Below are positions 54,797 to 63,670 of a stretch of 64,000 nt of DNA, in pieces. How positions within the stretch are numbered: the stretch's first letter is position 1; each line of letters starts with the position of its first letter. Position numbers and translations under genes: made by a program. The stretch spans positions 1 through 64,000 of the forward strand of contig NZ_JAHSTX010000002.1 in NCBI RefSeq assembly GCF_019145375.1. Direction: 5' to 3'. The DNA is from Pseudomonas triticicola (lineage in GTDB: Bacteria > Pseudomonadota > Gammaproteobacteria > Pseudomonadales > Pseudomonadaceae). The notes beneath the pieces were generated by a model. That model did no database searches and was not told the DNA's origin. It saw only the letters and a program-made list of their open reading frames with translations.

Positions 54797-56092
54797 TCAG
54801 CCCTGAACCGGTACACCTTTGAGGTAAGGCGCAGGCTCTGCCCCGAGGTTGTTCAACATCCGCTCGCTGTACCAATCGACGAAGTTGACCACGCCGAATT
54901 CATAGGTCTTGGAATAAGGCCCCGGTTGGTAAGCGGTGGAGTTGATCCCGCGCTGGTTTTCCTCAGCCAGACGCCGGTCCTGATCGTTGGTCGCGTCCCA
55001 CACCTGGCGCATGCGCTCGACGTCGTAATCGACACCTTCCACCGCATCCTTGTGCACCAGCCACTTGGTGGTGACCATGGTTTCCTGAGCGCTGATCGGC
55101 CACACGGTGAAGACGATGATGTGATCGCCCATGCAGTGGTTCCACGAATGCGGCAGGTGCAGGATGCGCATCGAGCCCAGGTCCGGGTTCTTGATCCGGC
55201 CCATCAGTTTCGCGCAGCCTTGCTTGCCGTCGAGGGTCATCGACACGGTGCCCTTGAGCAGCGGCATGCGCACGATACGGTTGCGCAAGCCGAAACTGGC
55301 GTGGGCGTAAGGGATCTTTTCCGCTTCCCAGGCAGCGGCGGAGGCGGTGACGTGATCCTTGAAGGCCTGATCGGCGCGCGGGTCGGTGACGTCGTCCCAC
55401 TCCAGCAGGGTTTTCAACAGTTCCGGGTGCGATGCGTTGCAGTGGTAGCACTCGCGGTTGTTTTCCAGCACCAGTTTCCAGTTGGCCTTTTCCATCAAGG
55501 TGGTGGTGATCGCCACCTTGGTGTTCTCCATGTCGTACGGTTCCATGTAATGGTTGAGCGTCGACAGGAAGTCATCGATGGCCGGCGGGTTCTCCGCCAA
55601 GCTGATGAAAATGTAGCCGCCAGCGGTTTTCACGTTCACCGGTTTGAGGCCGTATTGCTTCATGTCGAAGTCGGCGCCCATCTCGGTGCCGGCGAACAGC
55701 AGGCGACCGTCCAGTTCGTAAGTCCACTGGTGGTAATGGCAGACCAGTTTGGCGACCTTGCCTTTATCACTGGTGCACAGGCGCGAGCCACGGTGACGGC
55801 AGACGTTGTGGAACGCGTGCACCACGCCCTCGGCGCCGCGAATGACGATGATCGGGTTCTTGCCGACCTGCAGGGTCAGATAGTTGCCCTTGGCCGGGAT
55901 CTCGCAGGTCATGCCGGCGATCAACCATTCCTTCTGGAAGATCTCCTGCATATCGATATCGAACAGACGTTCGTCGCTGTAGAACGGCTGTGGCAGCGAA
56001 AAAGTGCGCTCGCGCTCCTGGAGCATTTGTGCGGTGGCCTTGCGTGCGGGTTCCAGCGGATCGCCCAGGCTGATTTTTGCGGTGACGTCCAT
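54797..56092 (-). CDS. gbcA: Glycine betaine monooxygenase, oxygenase part GbcA
   Basis: 431 residues from the ATG at 56092, giving MDVTAKISLGDPLEPARKAT, with GAGGAT before it; an ATG at 56107 is also in frame. A Rieske oxygenase alpha subunit. Rieske ligands lie in NVCRHRGSRLC and CHYHQW; the iron site is in ENNRECYHCNASHPEL. With GbcB it demethylates glycine betaine to dimethylglycine and formaldehyde. Divergent from gbcB and under GbdR in P. aeruginosa. Confidence 0.95.
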   Translation of the reverse strand: MDVTAKISLGDPLEPARKATAQMLQERERTFSLPQPFYSDERLFDIDMQEIFQKEWLIAGMTCEIPAKGNYLTLQVGKNPIIVIRGAEGVVHAFHNVCRHRGSRLCTSDKGKVAKLVCHYHQWTYELDGRLLFAGTEMGADFDMKQYGLKPVNVKTAGGYIFISLAENPPAIDDFLSTLNHYMEPYDMENTKVAITTTLMEKANWKLVLENNRECYHCNASHPELLKTLLEWDDVTDPRADQAFKDHVTASAAAWEAEKIPYAHASFGLRNRIVRMPLLKGTVSMTLDGKQGCAKLMGRIKNPDLGSMRILHLPHSWNHCMGDHIIVFTVWPISAQETMVTTKWLVHKDAVEGVDYDVERMRQVWDATNDQDRRLAEENQRGINSTAYQPGPYSKTYEFGVVNFVDWYSERMLNNLGAEPAPYLKGVPVQG

Positions 56093-56288
56093 CGATGTAA
56101 TCCTCATGGCCCTCTGCGTGGCCGGCGAAAGTGGCTGATCAGGTGTGCTGTAAAACGGTTGCTACGCAAGGTGTAAAGAAGTCGTCTTGTGTTGGGGCGA
56201 GTGTGGGGCCGGCGCTGGGGGGAACCTTATCCATGCGCGACATGGCGCAATCTGTTCCCGACGCGCAAGGCCCGGTGTTCAAGGGCTG

Positions 56289-56319
56289 GTCGCGATAAGT
56301 ATGTCAATGTCGCGGATAG
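56289..56319. promoter_or_regulatory. Direct repeats between gbcA and gbcB (candidate GbdR sites)
   Basis: GTCGCGATAAG at 56289 and GTCGCGGATAG at 56309, 20 bp apart, fit GTCGC-N4-AG as do two sites in the cbcX-sdaB region. They sit in the 296-bp gap between divergent gbcA and gbcB, nearer gbcB. Remaining sequence of the gap has no ORF. Confidence 0.6.
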
Positions 56320-56388
56320 GTAAACGCGCGGTCTGCGCTATACGCAGAATCGCCGACAAGAGGCCGACAGTCGGCCGTGGAGAACAGC

Positions 56389-57489
56389 ATGTCCAACAGC
56401 TTCCTGAATCCGGTCACCACCCAGACCTGGGCCAATGGCCGACACATTGTCCGTTGCGTCAAAGTCATCCAGGAAACCTGGGATGTGCGCACCTTCTGCT
56501 TTATGGCCGACCAGCCGATCCTGTTCTTCTTCAAGCCGGGGCAGTTCGTCACCCTGGAGCTTGAAATCGAAGGCCAACCGATCATGCGCTCGTACACGAT
56601 CTCCAGCTCGCCGTCGGTGCCGTACAGCTTTTCGGTGACGATCAAACGCGTGCCGGGCGGCAAGGTCTCGAACTGGTTGCACGACACTTTGCATGAAGGT
56701 CAGGAGCTGGCGGTGCACGGCCCGGTCGGGCTGTTCAACGCGATCGACTTCCCGAGCCCGAAGGTTCTGTATTTGAGCGGCGGCGTCGGCATCACCCCGT
56801 GCATGTCGATGGCGCGCTGGTTCTACGACACCAACGCCAACGTCGACATGACCTTCGTGCACAGCGCGCGCTCGCCGAAAGACATCATTTACCACCGCGA
56901 ACTCGAGCACATGGCGTCGCGGATCGACAACTTCAGCCTGCACCTGATCTGCGAAAAGCACGGCCTCGGTGAGCCATGGGCCGGTTATCGCGGTTACCTG
57001 AACCACAAGATGCTCGAACTGATGGTCCCGGACTTCCTCGAACGCGAAGTGTTCTGCTGCGGCCCGACGCCGTACATGACCGCGGTCAAACGCCTGCTGG
57101 AAGCGGCCGGCTACGACATGTCGCGCTATCACGAAGAATCCTTCGGCGCCACGCCACCCGAGGCCCGCGCCGACGCGGTGGAACAGGCCGAACAAGCCGC
57201 CGATGCGCCGGAAATCGACGCCGCGGATCTGCATCAGGTCGAATTCACCGCGTCCGGCAAGAGCATCCGCGTCGGCCCGGGCGAAACCGTCCACGCAGCC
57301 GCCGCCAAACTTGGCCTGATGATCCCTAAAGCCTGCGGCATGGGCATTTGCGGGACATGCAAGGTGATGAAACTGGGCGGCGAAGTGGAGATGGAGCACA
57401 ACGGTGGGATTACCGAGGAAGACGAGGCTGAAGGGTACATCCTGTCGTGCTGCAGCGTGCCGAAGGGGGATGTGCGGATTGAGTTTTAA
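56389..57489 (+). CDS. gbcB: Glycine betaine monooxygenase reductase GbcB
   Basis: 366 residues from the ATG at 56389, with GTGGAG before it; a GTG at 56377 is in frame. FAD-binding RSYTISSSP, NAD domain with GGVGITPCMSMARWF, and a C-terminal plant-type 2Fe-2S domain with KACGMGICGTCKV and a distant LSCC. It passes electrons from NAD(P)H to GbcA. Confidence 0.94.
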   Translation: MSNSFLNPVTTQTWANGRHIVRCVKVIQETWDVRTFCFMADQPILFFFKPGQFVTLELEIEGQPIMRSYTISSSPSVPYSFSVTIKRVPGGKVSNWLHDTLHEGQELAVHGPVGLFNAIDFPSPKVLYLSGGVGITPCMSMARWFYDTNANVDMTFVHSARSPKDIIYHRELEHMASRIDNFSLHLICEKHGLGEPWAGYRGYLNHKMLELMVPDFLEREVFCCGPTPYMTAVKRLLEAAGYDMSRYHEESFGATPPEARADAVEQAEQAADAPEIDAADLHQVEFTASGKSIRVGPGETVHAAAAKLGLMIPKACGMGICGTCKVMKLGGEVEMEHNGGITEEDEAEGYILSCCSVPKGDVRIEF

Positions 57490-57503
57490 TGAAGAAAAGT
57501 AAA

Positions 57504-57540
57504 GGCAATTCCTAATTGCCATGACGGATAAGTCATGGCA
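57504..57540 (+). terminator. Two overlapping hairpins after gbcB
   Basis: GGCAATT/AATTGCC (57504-57520) and TGCCATGAC/GTCATGGCA (57517-57540) share bases, so only one can form. The second is followed by GTTGTTTATC. Probable terminator of gbcB, without a strong T run. Confidence 0.55.
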
Positions 57541-57594
57541 GTTGTTTATCGATGTTGTATCTGTGTGAAGTTCTACCGCTTTTACGCGCCAGAG

Positions 57595-58050
57595 CTACCG
57601 GACGGGGTGTCCAAAAAACGACGCGCTGAAATAAAGCAGTGGAGTTGTGACGAAGCTGAAAATCAAGACGCGATCAAATGGCTTTGAATTGCAATGTTTG
57701 CCTTGGTCTCCAATGATGATTGAAAAAGTCATCATCAAAACCGCAAGCATAAACATTGCTGACAAGGGGGCTGCTATTTCCAATCCGTTAAATTCGTACC
57801 ACTGGGTTTTTCTCTGAATTCTGTAAGGTAATTGAATGCTCTGTTTGTAAATTGCGCGAGCAGCAACGATAAACAAGCATAGGGTCGTCAGGTCGCATAT
57901 CAGAAGTCCACGCCTTCTCGGTGTAAGGGCAAACCATTTTCTTGGCTGCGGCAGGCGTTTTTCAAACCTGCTGCCACAAACATGACATTTGGAAAGTGTC
58001 TTTTTATTTTTGGCGCTGCATGTTTTGCATATTTTTGTTCGTGGTTTCAT
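57595..58050 (-). CDS. Membrane protein with zinc ribbon, probable immunity protein
   Basis: 151 residues. The N-terminus has a four-cysteine zinc-ribbon pattern (CKTCSAKNKKTLSKCHVC). Three or so membrane segments follow (LLICDLTTLCLFIVAARAI, LSAMFMLAVLMMTFSIIIG, VLIFSFVTTPLLYFSASFF). GC content is visibly lower than its neighbours. It comes 73 bases after the effector-like gene on the same strand. A membrane immunity protein would fit a pore-forming effector. Function is inferred from position only. Confidence 0.6.
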   Translation of the reverse strand: MKPRTKICKTCSAKNKKTLSKCHVCGSRFEKRLPQPRKWFALTPRRRGLLICDLTTLCLFIVAARAIYKQSIQLPYRIQRKTQWYEFNGLEIAAPLSAMFMLAVLMMTFSIIIGDQGKHCNSKPFDRVLIFSFVTTPLLYFSASFFGHPVR

Positions 58051-58122
58051 AAAGAAAAACGCTATTTAGTTCTGCTTGGAGTGTTCGCTGGTTTTGTCCT
58101 GGGCAATGTTTGGTCAGGCGAC

Positions 58123-59604
58123 TCATCGAGTATCTTGGTAAATTATCTCAGCAGCATCTTCGCCCAATGTTTCACCTATTATTACCGCTGCAAGAGATCC
58201 GACGCCCACCGCTACTGCACCGCAGACCAAGGTGCCAACTCCTCCTGTCGGAACGCCTATTCCCAGACAAATTTTCGCTGCTAGTGGCGCAGTCAAGAGG
58301 CGACTGCTAATTGCTCCTCCAACCATGCCACCCATAAAGCTTCCGGTTTCCGTGAATTTCACCTTTTCACACGCCTCGGTATTCCCATGCAGGCACACAT
58401 CCTGCACCTTCAAGGCCGAGGCGCCACCGCCTACTGCTGTGCCGATCCAGCCACCATATTTGACGTACTGTGACGCTTGGCTGATAGCCCGAATATGCGT
58501 GGCATACCCCGGGTTCTGGCCGGCGCCGCCAGCCTTTCTCCAACGGTGCACTAGGTGAGGATGATCGATGCCGAGAGCGGTCTTGAGGCTCGGGTGATCC
58601 GGGAGACCAATGCTTTGCCGCGTGAACTGGTTGAGATTGACGTCCAGTTTTTTCAGCAACTGCGCACGTTGTTTTTTGAACTGCTTCGAGTTCAGGCTGC
58701 CTTTTACGTCCAGCGTATGAACATGCAACTTCTCAAGATCTGCGAGAACATTTTTTATGCCATCCAGATGATTGGCTGCCATGGCCGTGACGACCCCGAT
58801 CACTTTTGATTCATAGGCGAGTGCGGTCTGGATCACGCCATAGTGCTGCGCCATGAAATCCGCTTCTTCCACGGTCAGCGGCTCCAGCGTCGCACTGACG
58901 AAACGCGCGGTCTGCATCAGCAATGCTTCTTCGTATGTGCATTGCTGATTGTCAGGGTCGCTCAGCACGATCATCGAACCGGCTTTAATCATGTCCGGGG
59001 TCGGATTCAAACTTCTGAATCTGGCGATGACATTCGGGTTGGCGGAGGGGAGCAGTTGTGCCTCAAGCTTCTCGGCGACAATGCTTTTCGGCACGATGTA
59101 AAAACCCGGCTCCGATGGGGCCGGACGATCTTGCGGCCAGTGCTCGCTGGGGAAGAACTTCAAGTCGTTGACGGGGTGAGGGCTGCGCGCGGTGCTGCTG
59201 TTATTAACGCGCGCCACCCTGAGGTTCTGCTGATGAATCGCGCGCAGCAACCTGTCTGGATCGGAGCGCGAGGCAGGCTGCCTGAGCATCGATAACGGGC
59301 GTTTTTTCACCCCTTCAGGAACGGCGCCTTTGGTGCCGCGTACCAGAACTCTGGATTGGTTCAGAAGGTGGCGCTGTTCCTGTGCGAGGGCGTCAAGGCC
59401 AATGTCCGCTGGAAGGCGGCCGCTGGCGACATCATCGACAATGCCCTTGGCGAAGCGCGCGACCTCCTGATTGAACTGCACGCGCGCACTGCCGAATGCC
59501 AGATGACGTGAGCCGACTGTATGTGCCTGTGCGAGCAGCTTGCCGGCAACGTGTCGAACGTAGCTGAGACCATGGCGCCGATCGCTCAACCTTCTTCGCC
59601 CCAC
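58123..59604 (-). CDS. Putative Hcp-associated T6SS effector, pore-forming type
   Basis: 493 residues if started at the GTG at 59604, 18 bases inside hcp; a TTG at 59589 at the hcp stop is another choice. No known catalytic motif is seen. The middle part is helical; the last 130 residues have a glycine-zipper hydrophobic region (WIGTAVGGGAS, SFMGGMVGGAISSRLL, GIGVPTGGVGTLVCGAVAVGVGSLAAVIIGE) as in pore-forming effectors like Tse4. It overlaps hcp and is followed by a membrane protein. These points suggest loading into the Hcp tube and action at the target membrane. This is inference; I do not recognise a named family. Confidence 0.55.
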   Translation of the reverse strand: MGRRRLSDRRHGLSYVRHVAGKLLAQAHTVGSRHLAFGSARVQFNQEVARFAKGIVDDVASGRLPADIGLDALAQEQRHLLNQSRVLVRGTKGAVPEGVKKRPLSMLRQPASRSDPDRLLRAIHQQNLRVARVNNSSTARSPHPVNDLKFFPSEHWPQDRPAPSEPGFYIVPKSIVAEKLEAQLLPSANPNVIARFRSLNPTPDMIKAGSMIVLSDPDNQQCTYEEALLMQTARFVSATLEPLTVEEADFMAQHYGVIQTALAYESKVIGVVTAMAANHLDGIKNVLADLEKLHVHTLDVKGSLNSKQFKKQRAQLLKKLDVNLNQFTRQSIGLPDHPSLKTALGIDHPHLVHRWRKAGGAGQNPGYATHIRAISQASQYVKYGGWIGTAVGGGASALKVQDVCLHGNTEACEKVKFTETGSFMGGMVGGAISSRLLTAPLAAKICLGIGVPTGGVGTLVCGAVAVGVGSLAAVIIGETLGEDAAEIIYQDTR

Positions 59605-60071
59605 GAGGCATGGCCGCTGGTCCCGGCGAGGTGATGCACCCAGCTGATGACACGATAACGAATGGCGACCTGCTCCTGAGGTTCCGCGTCGTTGTGCAGA
59701 ATGACGTGGGGCATATCCAGGTTCAGTTCGGTGAGCACCGCGCCGTCGATCGAGACAGAAAAGTATTTTTCCTGCTGACCCTGAGGGGAGGTTCGGTAGA
59801 AGTTGATCTTGCAGTCGATCTGTTCACGGTTGGCCAGTGCCTGGGCGAGCAGCGGTGAAGATTTGTCGACGACTTTGGTGACAATGACCGGCGCGTGGGT
59901 GGCTCGGTGAGAGTTGTCGAGGTTGGCGAGGTTGTGGCTGTACGACAGCACCATGATTTCATCGGTGTGTGCCGCCTGATATCTGTTGCCGACCGAATCA
60001 GGCGTTGAGCAGCCTGCCGAAATCAGCCCTTGGGTCTTGCCCGTGATCGTCATGTAGCCGGGAATTGCCAT
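59586..60071 (-). CDS. hcp: Type VI secretion tube protein Hcp
   Basis: 161 residues with the Hcp beta-barrel sequence pattern (MAIPGYMTITGKTQGLISAGC, then DEIMVLSYSHNL, HAPVIVTKVVDKSSPLLAQAL, and WVHHLAGTSGHASWGE). Hcp hexamers stack into the tube of the type VI system and carry small effectors in their lumen. No other type VI gene is in the window, so this is an orphan hcp-effector module served by a cluster elsewhere. First gene of three. Confidence 0.88.
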   Translation of the reverse strand: MAIPGYMTITGKTQGLISAGCSTPDSVGNRYQAAHTDEIMVLSYSHNLANLDNSHRATHAPVIVTKVVDKSSPLLAQALANREQIDCKINFYRTSPQGQQEKYFSVSIDGAVLTELNLDMPHVILHNDAEPQEQVAIRYRVISWVHHLAGTSGHASWGEEG

Positions 60072-60186
60072 CGCGTGCGCTCCTTGAATCGGGAGCGGGC
60101 AGTCTATGGCGGGATTTTTGTGCTTTCTGTAGGCCTTGGTGTAGTCCGATTCTGAAAATGCAGGTCTGCGACGCGCAGCCTCTGGG

Positions 60187-60217
60187 TTGCATTCCCGTGC
60201 TGAGCATGGGAATGCAA
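60187..60217 (-). terminator. Strong hairpin after ltaE
   Basis: TTGCATTCCC at 60187-60196 pairs with GGGAATGCAA at 60208-60217, with inner TGC/GCA pairs. No T run. It lies between the ltaE stop and the hcp promoter. Confidence 0.55.
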
Positions 60218-60230
60218 GCCGGGAGCGGAA

Positions 60231-61271
60231 TCAGGCCGACATGACCTCGCGAATATCGCGCGCCAGTTCGCGTACGCGTTCTTCTTCGGTGTCCCAGGAG
60301 CACATGAAGCGTGCGCCGCCCTTGCCGATGAAGGTGTAGAAGCGCCAGTTCTTTGCAGTCAACGCAGCGATGGCCGGCTCGGACAGTTGCAGGAACACGC
60401 CGTTGGCCTGCACCGGGAACATCAGTTCGACGCCGGGAATGTCGCTGACCAGTTCTGCCAGCAGTTGCGCGCAGTGGTTGGCGTGGCGGGCGTATTTGAG
60501 CCAGGCGTCGTTTTCCAGAATGCCGACCCACGGTGCCGACAAAAAGCGCATTTTCGACGCCAGTTGCCCGGCCTGCTTGCAGCGGTAATCAAAGTCTTCG
60601 GCCAGTTTGTGGTTGAAGAACAGGATCGCTTCACCCACCGCCATGCCGTTTTTCGTGCCGCCGAAGCACAGCACGTCGACGCCGGCTTTCCAGGTCAGGT
60701 CGGCGGGCGAGCAGCCGAGGAATGCGCAGGCGTTGGAGAACCGCGCGCCGTCCATGTGCAGGTGCAGGCCCAGTTCCTTGCAGGTGGCGCTGATGGCGCG
60801 GACTTCTTCCGGGGTGTAGACACTGCCGACTTCGGTGGCTTGAGTCAGGGTCACCACGCGCGGTTTCGGGTAGTGGATGTCTTGGCGCTTGAGTGCGACT
60901 TCGCGGATCGATTGCGGGGTGATCTTGCCGTTTTCAGTGCCGGCGATCAGCAGCTTCGAGCCGTTGGAGAAGAATTCCGGAGCGCCGCATTCGTCGGTTT
61001 CGACGTGGGCGGTTTCCGAGCAGATCACGCTGTGGTAACTCTGGCACAGCGACGACAGGGCCAGCGAGTTGGCGGCGGTGCCGTTGAAGGCGAAGAACAC
61101 TTCGCAGTCGGTTTCGAACAGTTTGCGGAAATGATCGGCCGCGCGGGCGGTCCATTCATCGTCGCCATAAGCGCGCTGGTGGCCGTGGTTGGCCTGTTCC
61201 ATGGCAGCCCAGGCTTCCGGGCAGATACCGGAATAGTTGTCGCTGGCGAATTGTTGGCTCTTGTCGGTCAT
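60231..61271 (-). CDS. ltaE: Low-specificity L-threonine aldolase
   Basis: 346 residues from the ATG at 61271 (MTDKSQQFASDNYSG), with GGAAG ahead; the frame upstream to 61328 lacks support. A fold type I PLP enzyme: HMDGARF and the PLP lysine in CFGGTKNGMAVGE. It cleaves threonine to glycine and acetaldehyde, linking to the glycine made by betaine demethylation. Its place between gbcB and glyA is conserved in P. aeruginosa. Confidence 0.92.
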   Translation of the reverse strand: MTDKSQQFASDNYSGICPEAWAAMEQANHGHQRAYGDDEWTARAADHFRKLFETDCEVFFAFNGTAANSLALSSLCQSYHSVICSETAHVETDECGAPEFFSNGSKLLIAGTENGKITPQSIREVALKRQDIHYPKPRVVTLTQATEVGSVYTPEEVRAISATCKELGLHLHMDGARFSNACAFLGCSPADLTWKAGVDVLCFGGTKNGMAVGEAILFFNHKLAEDFDYRCKQAGQLASKMRFLSAPWVGILENDAWLKYARHANHCAQLLAELVSDIPGVELMFPVQANGVFLQLSEPAIAALTAKNWRFYTFIGKGGARFMCSWDTEEERVRELARDIREVMSA

Positions 61272-61397
61272 GGCCGGCTTCCGTAATCGAGACTCTTGTG
61301 AAGGCTCGTGGTCAATGAGGATGCGCACTTTACCGAAGATCTTCCGGGGAGCACATGCGATGTCGGGTGGGGAAAATTACCAGTTTATGGGCCGATT

Positions 61398-62108
61398 ATG
61401 CACCTGAGCCAACGCGACGGCGCCCTGGATCTGCTCAAATGGCTGGCGTTGCTGAGCATGTTGCTCGATCACCTGCGATATGTCGGCTTCTCCGCCGATT
61501 GGTTGTATGTGCCCGGGCGATTGGCGTTTCCATGGTTTTGCCTGGCGATGGCGGCGAATCTGGCTCGGGAGGGTTCGCGCAAGATGGAATGGCGCTATCT
61601 GGGCTGGCTGTTGCTGTTCAGTGCAATCAGCGAAGTCCCTTATCGCTTTTATATCCCCGACCCTGACACGTTCAACGTGATGCCGACGCTGGCGCTGGGC
61701 TTGCTGGTGGCGCGCGGCTGGCAGGACTCAGCGTCGGTGCCACGGTTGCTCGCGCTGGCCGCGCTGGTGGTTGCGGCGGTTTTTTCAGAACGACTGATGT
61801 TCGGTTTCTTCGGCGTATTGTTGCCATTGGCGATGCTGCTGGTGTTCCGCCGACCCTGCTATTTCAGCCTGTTGCCGGGGCTGGTGTGTCTGGCGGCGAA
61901 CCAATGGCAGGTGCTGCTCGAATCGGCGCGCTTCGGCAACAGCGTGGCGATTCTAGGGCTGACGACTTGTCTGTTTGCGCCGATGCTCGGAATGTTCTTG
62001 TTGCGACATGGGCGACATGTCCGGCCACCACCGATGCGGCGCTGGGCGTATGCGCTGTATCCCGCGCATTTCCTCCTGCTGCTTGCCATCCGCCAAATCA
62101 TCGCCTGA
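61398..62108 (+). CDS. TraX-like membrane protein
   Basis: 236 residues from the ATG at 61398. Begins [25 protein letters not shown], the TraX signature, and has about seven hydrophobic segments. TraX acetylates F pilin in conjugation; chromosomal copies in Pseudomonas have no known partner. Divergent from ltaE, 288 bases before glyA. Ribosome site weak. Confidence 0.78.
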   Translation: MHLSQRDGALDLLKWLALLSMLLDHLRYVGFSADWLYVPGRLAFPWFCLAMAANLAREGSRKMEWRYLGWLLLFSAISEVPYRFYIPDPDTFNVMPTLALGLLVARGWQDSASVPRLLALAALVVAAVFSERLMFGFFGVLLPLAMLLVFRRPCYFSLLPGLVCLAANQWQVLLESARFGNSVAILGLTTCLFAPMLGMFLLRHGRHVRPPPMRRWAYALYPAHFLLLLAIRQIIA

Positions 62109-62112
62109 CCCC

Positions 62113-62217
62113 TGTGAGAGCGAGCCGGCTCCGGGCGGCGTTCCGACGAAAGCGGTCTGCCAGCCAACTTCTATGTCGGATGTGCCGGCCTCTTCGCGAG
62201 CAGGCTCGCTCCCACAC
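62113..62217. repeat. REP pair, class 1, one decayed arm
   Basis: Left arm CTGTGAGAGCGAGCCGGCTC is diverged; right arm GCGAGCAGGCTCGCTCCCAC is intact. Confidence 0.75.
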
Positions 62218-62328
62218 GGGATCTGCGGCGTTTCGAAGAGAGCATTTCCAGCCATGTCGTAAACGCACCTTTGCGTGGCGTCCGCAGGCATTTGAGCTGT
62301 CTGTGCCGGTCATACCATCGCATCAAAG

Positions 62329-62352
62329 GGCACTGCCATCATTGCCAGTGCC
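62329..62352. promoter_or_regulatory. Inverted repeat in the glyA leader
   Basis: GGCACTG at 62329 and CAGTGCC at 62346, centred 55 bases before the glyA start. Could be an operator or a leader hairpin. Confidence 0.4.
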
Positions 62353-62395
62353 TTACCGAGACGAATGGCGCACAGATGCCGCTGGGAGAGACGCG

Positions 62396-63649
62396 ATGTT
62401 CAGCAAGCAAGACCAGATCCAGGGTTACGACGATGCACTGCTGGCGGCGATGAATGCCGAGGAGCAACGTCAGGAAGATCACATCGAGCTGATCGCGTCG
62501 GAGAACTACACCAGCAAGCGCGTCATGCAGGCGCAAGGCAGCGGCCTGACCAACAAATACGCCGAGGGCTATCCGGGCAAGCGCTACTACGGCGGCTGCG
62601 AGCATGTGGACAAAGTCGAAGCGCTGGCCATCGAACGCGCCAAGCAACTGTTCGGTGCCGACTATGCCAACGTCCAGCCGCACTCCGGCTCCTCGGCCAA
62701 CAGCGCCGTGTACCTGGCGCTGATCCAGCCGGGTGACACCATCCTCGGCATGAGCCTGGCCCACGGCGGTCACCTGACCCACGGCGCGAAAGTGTCGTCC
62801 TCGGGCAAGCTCTACAACGCCGTGCAGTACGGCATCAACACCGACACCGGGCTGATCGACTACGACGAAGTCGAGCGTCTGGCGGTCGAGTGCAAACCGA
62901 AAATGATCGTTGCCGGTTTCTCGGCTTACTCGAAAACTCTGGACTTCCCGCGCTTCCGTCAGATCGCCGACAAGGTCGGCGCGCTGCTGTTCGTCGACAT
63001 GGCTCACGTCGCCGGTCTGGTCGCTGCTGGCCTGTATCCGAACCCGCTGCCGTACGCCGATGTGGTCACCACTACTACGCACAAAACCCTGCGCGGTCCG
63101 CGTGGCGGGCTGATCCTGGCCAAGTCCAACGAAGAGATCGAAAAGAAGCTCAACGCCGCCGTTTTCCCCGGTGCTCAGGGCGGCCCGCTTATGCACGTCA
63201 TCGCCGGTAAGGCGGTGTGCTTCAAGGAAGCGCTGGAGCCTGGCTTCAAGGCTTATCAGCAACAAGTGATCGACAACGCCCAGGCGATGGCGAGCGTGTT
63301 CATCAAGCGTGGCTACGATGTGGTCTCCGGCGGCACCGACAACCATCTGTTCCTGGTCAGCCTGATTCGTCAGGGCCTGACCGGCAAGGACGCCGACGCC
63401 GCGCTGGGCCGTGCCCACATCACCGTGAACAAGAACGCCGTGCCGAACGATCCGCAGTCGCCGTTCGTGACCTCGGGCCTGCGCATCGGCACCCCGGCGG
63501 TGACCACGCGCGGCTTCAAGGTCAGCCAGTGCGAAACTCTCGCCGGCTGGATCTGCGACATCCTCGACAACCTCGGCGACGCCGATGTCGAGGCCAATGT
63601 CGCCCAGCAGGTCTCGGCCCTGTGCGCAGACTTCCCGGTTTATCGCTGA
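62396..63649 (+). CDS. glyA: Serine hydroxymethyltransferase
   Basis: 417 residues, exactly the usual length. [20 protein letters not shown] near 32-50, the PLP lysine in [14 protein letters not shown] near 226-239 and [21 protein letters not shown] near 345. It interconverts glycine and serine with tetrahydrofolate, using methylene groups released by betaine and sarcosine oxidation. First gene of the glyA-sox operon, with GGGAGAG before the ATG at 62396. Confidence 0.95.
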   Translation: MFSKQDQIQGYDDALLAAMNAEEQRQEDHIELIASENYTSKRVMQAQGSGLTNKYAEGYPGKRYYGGCEHVDKVEALAIERAKQLFGADYANVQPHSGSSANSAVYLALIQPGDTILGMSLAHGGHLTHGAKVSSSGKLYNAVQYGINTDTGLIDYDEVERLAVECKPKMIVAGFSAYSKTLDFPRFRQIADKVGALLFVDMAHVAGLVAAGLYPNPLPYADVVTTTTHKTLRGPRGGLILAKSNEEIEKKLNAAVFPGAQGGPLMHVIAGKAVCFKEALEPGFKAYQQQVIDNAQAMASVFIKRGYDVVSGGTDNHLFLVSLIRQGLTGKDADAALGRAHITVNKNAVPNDPQSPFVTSGLRIGTPAVTTRGFKVSQCETLAGWICDILDNLGDADVEANVAQQVSALCADFPVYR

Positions 63650-63670
63650 GTCGGTTTTGGAGTAATGACT

